In this document: piece after piece, positions 59,758 to 64,000 of the stretch
How the letters are laid out: each line of letters begins with the position of its first letter
Numbering within the stretch: position 1 is the first letter of the stretch
Source: Micavibrio aeruginosavorus_D
Lineage (GTDB): Bacteria; Pseudomonadota; Alphaproteobacteria; Micavibrionales; Micavibrionaceae
Assembly: GCF_051245535.1 (NCBI RefSeq)
Contig: NZ_CP195303.1
Span: forward strand, 2,356,001 to 2,420,000
Length of the DNA: 64,000 nt
Reading direction: 5' to 3'
Position numbers and translations under genes: made by a program
Notes under the pieces: model-generated
The model's input: the letters and a program-made list of their open reading frames with translations, nothing else
What the model was told of the DNA's origin: nothing
Databases searched by the model: none

Positions 59758-61089
59758 ATGAAACAGGTCAAAAAAGCCCCCACAGTTGGTATGGTCTCCC
59801 TCGGTTGCCCCAAGGCGCTGGTGGATTCCGAACGCATCATGACGCAGCTCCGGTCCGAGGGGTATGATTTCTCCTCCACCCATGACGGGGCCGATGTGGT
59901 CATCGTCAACACATGCGGGTTCTTGGACTCGGCGAAGGAAGAATCGCTGGCCGCCATTGGCGATGCGCTGAAAGAAAACGGCAAGGTCATCGTCACCGGC
60001 TGCATGGGTGCCGAACCGGAATCCATTACCAAAATTCACCCGAAGGTCATGGCTGTGACCGGCCCGCAACAATATGAAGATGTTGTGAGCGCGGTGCATG
60101 ACGTGGTCGCCCCGGTGCATGACCCGTATGTCGATCTGGTCCCGGAAGCGGGTCTGAAGCTGACGCCGCGTCACTACGCGTATTTGAAAATTTCCGAAGG
60201 CTGCAACAACCGTTGCACGTTCTGCATCATCCCGTCCTTGCGCGGTGATCTGGTCAGCCGCCCGGCCCACCACGTGTTGTTCGAAGCGGAAAAGCTGGTC
60301 AATGCGGGCGTGAAGGAATTGCTGGTCATTTCGCAGGATACATCGGCCTACGGTGTTGACCTGAAATATGCCGACAGCCCGTGGAAGGGCGGCCGCGTGC
60401 GCGCGAAATTCTATGATCTGTGCGCGGCATTGGGCGATATGGGCGTGTGGGTGCGTTTGCATTACGTCTACCCATATCCGCATGTGGATGATGTTATCCC
60501 GCTGATGGCCGATGGGAAAATCCTGCCCTATCTGGATATTCCGTTCCAACACGCCAGCCCGAATGTGCTGAAAGCGATGAAACGCCCCGGCAACGTCGAC
60601 AAAATCGCCGACCGCATCAGCAACTGGCGCAAACAGGTGCCGGATCTGACGCTCCGCTCCACCTTCATCGTCGGCTTCCCCGGCGAAACGGAATCCGACT
60701 TCCAGATGTTGCTGGATTTCATGAAGGACGCAAAAATCGATCGCGCCGGATGCTTCAAATACGAAGCGGTGCAGGGTGCAAAAGCCAATGATATCGACGG
60801 CGCCGTTCCCGAAGAATTAAAACAGGAACGCTACGACCGCTTCATGCAGGTGCAACAAGACATCAGCGCCGCAAAATCCGAAGCCAAGATCGACACCATC
60901 GTTCAATGTATTATTGACGACGTCGATGGCGAAGGCGGCGCCGACGCCCGCTCCATGGCCGACGCCCCGGAAATCGACGGCAAAGTCTTCCTGCGCGACG
61001 TTCCATCTGATGTGAAACAGGGCGATTATGTCAGTGTCTTGGTGGAAGATGCGGACGCGTATGATTTATACGGCGTCGTTGTCGAATAA
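59758..61089 (+). CDS. rimO: Ribosomal protein S12 methylthiotransferase
   Basis: The 443-residue radical-SAM enzyme thiomethylates the conserved Asp of S12. The N-terminal cluster cysteines are in MVSLGCPKALVDSERIM, VNTCGFLDSAKEES and VTGCMGAEPES; the radical-SAM CxxxCxxC is ISEGCNNRCTFCIIPSLRGD; a C-terminal TRAM domain ends in YVSVLVEDADAYDLYGVVVE. The frame is open further upstream (to 59641), but the ATG at 59758 gives the family start. A terminator follows directly. Confidence 0.95.
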   Translation: MKQVKKAPTVGMVSLGCPKALVDSERIMTQLRSEGYDFSSTHDGADVVIVNTCGFLDSAKEESLAAIGDALKENGKVIVTGCMGAEPESITKIHPKVMAVTGPQQYEDVVSAVHDVVAPVHDPYVDLVPEAGLKLTPRHYAYLKISEGCNNRCTFCIIPSLRGDLVSRPAHHVLFEAEKLVNAGVKELLVISQDTSAYGVDLKYADSPWKGGRVRAKFYDLCAALGDMGVWVRLHYVYPYPHVDDVIPLMADGKILPYLDIPFQHASPNVLKAMKRPGNVDKIADRISNWRKQVPDLTLRSTFIVGFPGETESDFQMLLDFMKDAKIDRAGCFKYEAVQGAKANDIDGAVPEELKQERYDRFMQVQQDISAAKSEAKIDTIVQCIIDDVDGEGGADARSMADAPEIDGKVFLRDVPSDVKQGDYVSVLVEDADAYDLYGVVVE

Positions 61090-61091
61090 AT

Positions 61092-61125
61092 AAAAAAGCC
61101 CCGGTTGATCCGGGGCTTTTTATTT
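61092..61125. terminator. Terminator between rimO and the 97-residue gene (bidirectional)
   Basis: AAAAGCCCCGG-TTGAT-CCGGGGCTTTT with A and T runs. Confidence 0.9.
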
Positions 61126-61417
61126 ATCTTGGGATCAGGCTTAACGCCCGCTCAATCTTCTGGCTCTGCACCTGCTTCGCCGCTGTTTTGAAAACGCCAT
61201 ATTCGGTTTTCAGGTCGATGCGGCCCAGAGCGCTGGCATTGTCCATGCCGTTCTTTTCAACATCACTGCGCAGGTAAAAACCACCCGTTTCGTGGTTCAG
61301 CATGATGCGGTCATTGCGGACCGGGCTGGATAGCAGGGGGTGCATCTGGCGTTTCAATTCGGAAATCCGGTTTTGGATGTCGACCAGATCAAAGGCTGGT
61401 TTCAAATTGTGCGTCAT
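61124..61417 (-). CDS. Small hypothetical protein, 97 residues
   Basis: Soluble and charged: MTHNLKPAFDLVDIQNRISE, LKRQMHPLLSSPVRNDRIML, NHETGGFYLRSD and a Lys/Gln-rich helical end (AAKQVQSQKIERALSLI). No family recognised. AGGGA lies upstream at usable spacing, and a terminator sits at its stop codon. The 274-base gap beyond it (61418-61691) holds nothing else I can identify. Confidence 0.6.
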   Translation of the reverse strand: MTHNLKPAFDLVDIQNRISELKRQMHPLLSSPVRNDRIMLNHETGGFYLRSDVEKNGMDNASALGRIDLKTEYGVFKTAAKQVQSQKIERALSLIPR

Positions 61418-61691
61418 CGTGAAAATCCCTGTTTTTTATAATGCGATGCCAAACCATAACAAGTCCCGTAAAAGGCGGCAAGGTGGCCAAATTAAGGCAT
61501 TGAAAAGCAATGTTTTTTTGCTTCAGGGGTTGAAAAGGCTGCGGGGCGACCTCCTTTATTAGACAAGGGGGCGAGGCCTGTTTGTCGTGCCCCGGATTAG
61601 TTCGGGCCGACGGCAGGCCTGTCTCCTGTACTGGGTGGGGTGTTTTGTTTGCAAACGAAAACACCATGAAAGAAGTCGATGGAGGCTCCAC

Positions 61692-62249
61692 ATGAAAAAT
61701 TTGATGCGTAGAATATTGCTGACCGGTTCTGTTCTGGCTCTTGGGTTGGGCGCAATGCCGGTTGGGGCGGAAACCGTGATGCGTGACACATACGTCAAGC
61801 AGATCGATCTGCCCAACACGACCGTCGTGAATTTCGGTGCCTTTGACACCAACAAGGACGGTATATTGTCGCGTGACGAAGTGGGTGAACGTCTGTTCGT
61901 CAGCTTTGACGGCGACGGCAATGGCGTCATTGATAACGTCGAATTCGATAAACGCAATGTGCTGACCTACATTCCGATGGAACGCGGCACGGTGTTGTAT
62001 TTCGATTATAATGATGACGGTATCATCGACGACATGGAAAAACTGAGCCAGGAAAGTTTCATTGAGAAATCAATGCTGGATCGGTTTGCTAAGGACTCGC
62101 GCGGCCTGTCCCCCCGGGACTTCATTGAAATGGGGTTCTGGCAACTGGACAGCGATCGGTCCCGTGTGATCGAACTGAGTGAATGGAAACGCGGATACGA
62201 GGTCGCCCTGCGCCCCGAAGTCGCGGAATCCTATCTGTATAACCAGTAA
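61692..62249 (+). CDS. Exported EF-hand protein, 185 residues
   Basis: The signal peptide is MKNLMRRILLTGSVLALGLG with AMPVGA. The calcium loops are DTNKDGILSRDE (52-63), DGDGNGVIDNVE (73-84) and DYNDDGIIDDME (105-116), plus a degenerate DSDRSRVIELSE (153-164) that lacks the central Gly. Probably a periplasmic calmodulin-like (calerythrin/CASP type) protein. GGAGG lies six bases before the ATG; the frame is open upstream but without a ribosome site. Unlike the EF-hand gene at 23673, base composition is like its surroundings. Confidence 0.85.
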   Translation: MKNLMRRILLTGSVLALGLGAMPVGAETVMRDTYVKQIDLPNTTVVNFGAFDTNKDGILSRDEVGERLFVSFDGDGNGVIDNVEFDKRNVLTYIPMERGTVLYFDYNDDGIIDDMEKLSQESFIEKSMLDRFAKDSRGLSPRDFIEMGFWQLDSDRSRVIELSEWKRGYEVALRPEVAESYLYNQ

Positions 62250-62272
62250 GGTTTCATCCATATCCTCCTGTG

Positions 62273-62340
62273 GCATCCCCGCGAAAGCGGGGATCCATTT
62301 TTGGTGGTGGACGGATGGATCCCCGCTTTCGCGGGGATGC
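62273..62340. repeat. Paired inverted REP-like elements
   Basis: Arms 62273-62297 and 62316-62340 are perfect inverted copies; each is itself a palindrome around ATCCCCGC-GAAA-GCGGGGAT. Same family as 8331-8396. Confidence 0.8.
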
Positions 62341-62341
62341 T

Positions 62342-62374
62342 AAAAAGGGGCGGTCGTTTCCGACTGCCCCTTTT
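62342..62374. terminator. Terminator of typA
   Basis: Minus strand AAAAGGGGCAGTCG-GAAA-CGACCGCCCCTTTTT, 55 bases after the typA stop. Confidence 0.85.
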
Positions 62375-62428
62375 GCTAGGTCTACGCTATAGCGTGATTA
62401 TTTACACGCTTGCTATGTTTGTTCGCAC

Positions 62429-64000
62429 TTACGCGCTCAGGGATTCCTTCGCGGATTTCTTTTTCGCGATCTCGCGGTCGTTCGGCGAGAGGTGCTTTTT
62501 GCGCAGACGCAGTGACTGCGGTGTGACTTCGACCAGTTCATCATCGTTGATGTACGCGATCATGTCTTCCAGGCTCATCTTCCGCGGCGGAACCAGTGTG
62601 ACGGCTTCGTCCGAACCGCTGGCGCGCATGTTGGTCAATTTCTTGCCCTTCAGCACGTTGATGTCCAGATCGTTATCGCGGCTGTTTTCGCCGACGATCA
62701 TGCCTTGGTACACTTTGTCGCCATGGCCGATAAACATCGATCCACGATCCTGCAGGTTGAAAATGGCGTAAGCCACGGCATCACCCTTGTCCGTGGAGAT
62801 CAGGGCACCGTTGCGACGGCCACCCATCTCACCCTTGTACGGGCCATAGGAGTGGAACAGGCGGTTCATCACGCCCGTACCACGCGTATCGGTCAGGAAC
62901 TGGCCCTGATACCCGATCAAACCGCGGGACGGTGCCAGGAACGTAATACGGGTCTTGCCCGCGCCGCTCGGGCGCATGTCGGTCATTTCCGCTTTACGCA
63001 GGGTCATTTTTTCAACAACCGCACCGGTATATTCCTCGTCCACATCGATGAAGACTTCTTCATACGGTTCGGTCAATTGGCCGGTGTCGTCTTTCTTGAA
63101 CAAAACGCGCGGGCGGGATACGGACAATTCGAACCCTTCACGGCGCATGTTTTCGATCAACACGCCCAATTGCAATTCACCGCGGCCCGCCACTTCGAAC
63201 GCATCCTTGTTCGCGCTTTCGCTCACGCGGATGGCCACGTTGGTTTCGGCTTCGGCCATCAGACGGTCACGGATCATGGTCGAGGTCAGTTTCTTGCCCT
63301 CGGTGCCCGCATACGGGGAATCGTTGACGGTCAGGGTGATGGACATTGTCGGGGGATCAACCGGGGTCGACGGAACCGGGTTGGTCACGGACGGGTCGCA
63401 AATCGTATCGGATACCGATGCGTTCACCATCCCGGCGATGCAGATAATGTCGCCAGCTTCGACCACGTCCACCGGAACGCGTTGCAGACCTTTGTAGGAC
63501 AGCAATTTGGTCAGGCGGAAGTTTTCAACTTGTTTGCCGTCCAGGCTCATGGCTTTAACGGCCATGTTCACCTTGGCGCGGCCCGATGTAACGCGACCGG
63601 TCAGAACGCGGCCCAGATACGGGTCGCGGTCCAGCAGGGTGGCCAGCATCGTAAACGGTGCATCCACTTCCAGGCCAGGGGCCGGAACGTGGGACACGAT
63701 CAAATCCATCAACGGGGACAGGTTTTCGCGTGCGCCGTCCAGTTCCATGGAAGCCCAGCCATCACGGCCCGACGCATACACAACCGGGAAATCCAATTGT
63801 TCCGGTGCGGCGTCCAGCGCGACGAACAAGTCGAATACTTCTTCCAGAACTTCGTCCGGGCGACCGTCCGGGCGGTCAATCTTGTTAATCACAACAATCG
63901 GGCGCAACCCTTTTTTCAGGGCTTTGCCCAGAACGAATTTGGTTTGCGGCAAAACGGATTCAGCAGCATCAACCAGCAGCAAAACGCCGTCGGCCATGTT
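62429..64000 (-). CDS. typA: GTP-binding translational regulator TypA/BipA (5' part beyond the window)
   Basis: The last 523 codons are present; the first G-motifs (P-loop, switch I, DxxG) lie beyond position 64000. In the window: start of the next part MADGVLLLVDAAESVLPQTK, G4 motif VVINKIDRPDGRP, domain II VLTGRVTSGRAKVN, the TypA-typical AIRVSESANKDAFEVAGRGE, LQLGVLIENMRREGFELSVS, RGLIGYQGQFLTDTRG and C-terminal LTNMRASGSDEAVTL, EVTPQSLRLRKKHL. TypA is a ribosome-binding GTPase needed under cold and other stress. Confidence 0.95.
   Translation of the reverse strand, partial: NMADGVLLLVDAAESVLPQTKFVLGKALKKGLRPIVVINKIDRPDGRPDEVLEEVFDLFVALDAAPEQLDFPVVYASGRDGWASMELDGARENLSPLMDLIVSHVPAPGLEVDAPFTMLATLLDRDPYLGRVLTGRVTSGRAKVNMAVKAMSLDGKQVENFRLTKLLSYKGLQRVPVDVVEAGDIICIAGMVNASVSDTICDPSVTNPVPSTPVDPPTMSITLTVNDSPYAGTEGKKLTSTMIRDRLMAEAETNVAIRVSESANKDAFEVAGRGELQLGVLIENMRREGFELSVSRPRVLFKKDDTGQLTEPYEEVFIDVDEEYTGAVVEKMTLRKAEMTDMRPSGAGKTRITFLAPSRGLIGYQGQFLTDTRGTGVMNRLFHSYGPYKGEMGGRRNGALISTDKGDAVAYAIFNLQDRGSMFIGHGDKVYQGMIVGENSRDNDLDINVLKGKKLTNMRASGSDEAVTLVPPRKMSLEDMIAYINDDELVEVTPQSLRLRKKHLSPNDREIAKKKSAKESLSA

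Overview
The window looks like chromosomal DNA of an alphaproteobacterium of moderate to high GC. The supporting genes are a 180-kDa-class NAD-glutamate dehydrogenase, a CIO-type cytochrome bd oxidase, CtaC/CtaD cytochrome oxidase genes, BdhA, MmsA and a DnaX with an alphaproteobacterial-like N-terminus. The gene mix, with exported subtilase-like proteins and few transporters, would fit a Micavibrio-like lineage, but that is an impression and not a demonstrated assignment. Intergenic gaps carry many REP-like palindromes of the type CATCCCCGC-N-GCGGGGATG.

Layout. 1-5.8 kb (minus strand): start of ctaD, ctaC, a small unknown gene, two tandem subtilisin-like proteins with P-domains, rsmE. 5.9-8.2 kb (plus): unknown gene, ubiA, unknown gene, then repeats. 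8.6-13.5 kb (minus): the very large gdhB. 13.8-16 kb: a 57-residue orphan gene, bdhA, a DUF1826-like gene. 16-19.9 kb (plus): hppD-fahA-maiA-phhA, the phenylalanine/tyrosine breakdown genes. 19.9-23.0 kb: AMIN-like lipoprotein, FAD oxidoreductase, cspA. A tRNA-Thr(CGT) at 23.5 kb is followed by a visibly AT-richer stretch (23.6-29.8 kb) with a PDZ/EF-hand gene pair, a YflT-like membrane protein and two tandem LuxR-type regulators without a LuxI. 30-33 kb (minus): a DUF4105 protein, an alpha/beta-hydrolase lipoprotein split by a one-base slip in an A7 tract, and a repeat protein.

33-44 kb looks like a redox/electrophile-stress neighbourhood. It holds an isochorismatase-like protein and pirin divergent from an HxlR regulator, cydAB, two NAD(P)-binding oxidoreductases divergent from a TetR regulator, four tiny ORFs under near-perfect palindromes, a second pirin, an azoreductase and an HSL-type esterase. 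Several of these promoters share a dyad of form TNTACY-N4-RGTANA. 44-48 kb: upp with an Urc1-type (GTP cyclohydrolase II-like) gene, divergent from mmsA. This suggests uracil catabolism by the ribosylurea (URC) route, with its 3-carbon product feeding MmsA. 48-54.4 kb: orphan OmpR-type regulator, then a wbpA-wbpBD(fused)-wbpE-glycosyltransferase operon for a diacetamido-glucuronic acid sugar of the surface polysaccharide. 54.4-64 kb: dnaX-ybaB-xthA, a ceramidase-like membrane protein, an MFS exporter, rimO, a second EF-hand protein, and typA/bipA running off the end.

Both window edges cut genes: ctaD on the left (its 3' part is missing) and typA on the right (its 5' part is missing). Starts were chosen by ribosome-binding sites and family length; where these disagree with the longest frame this is stated.
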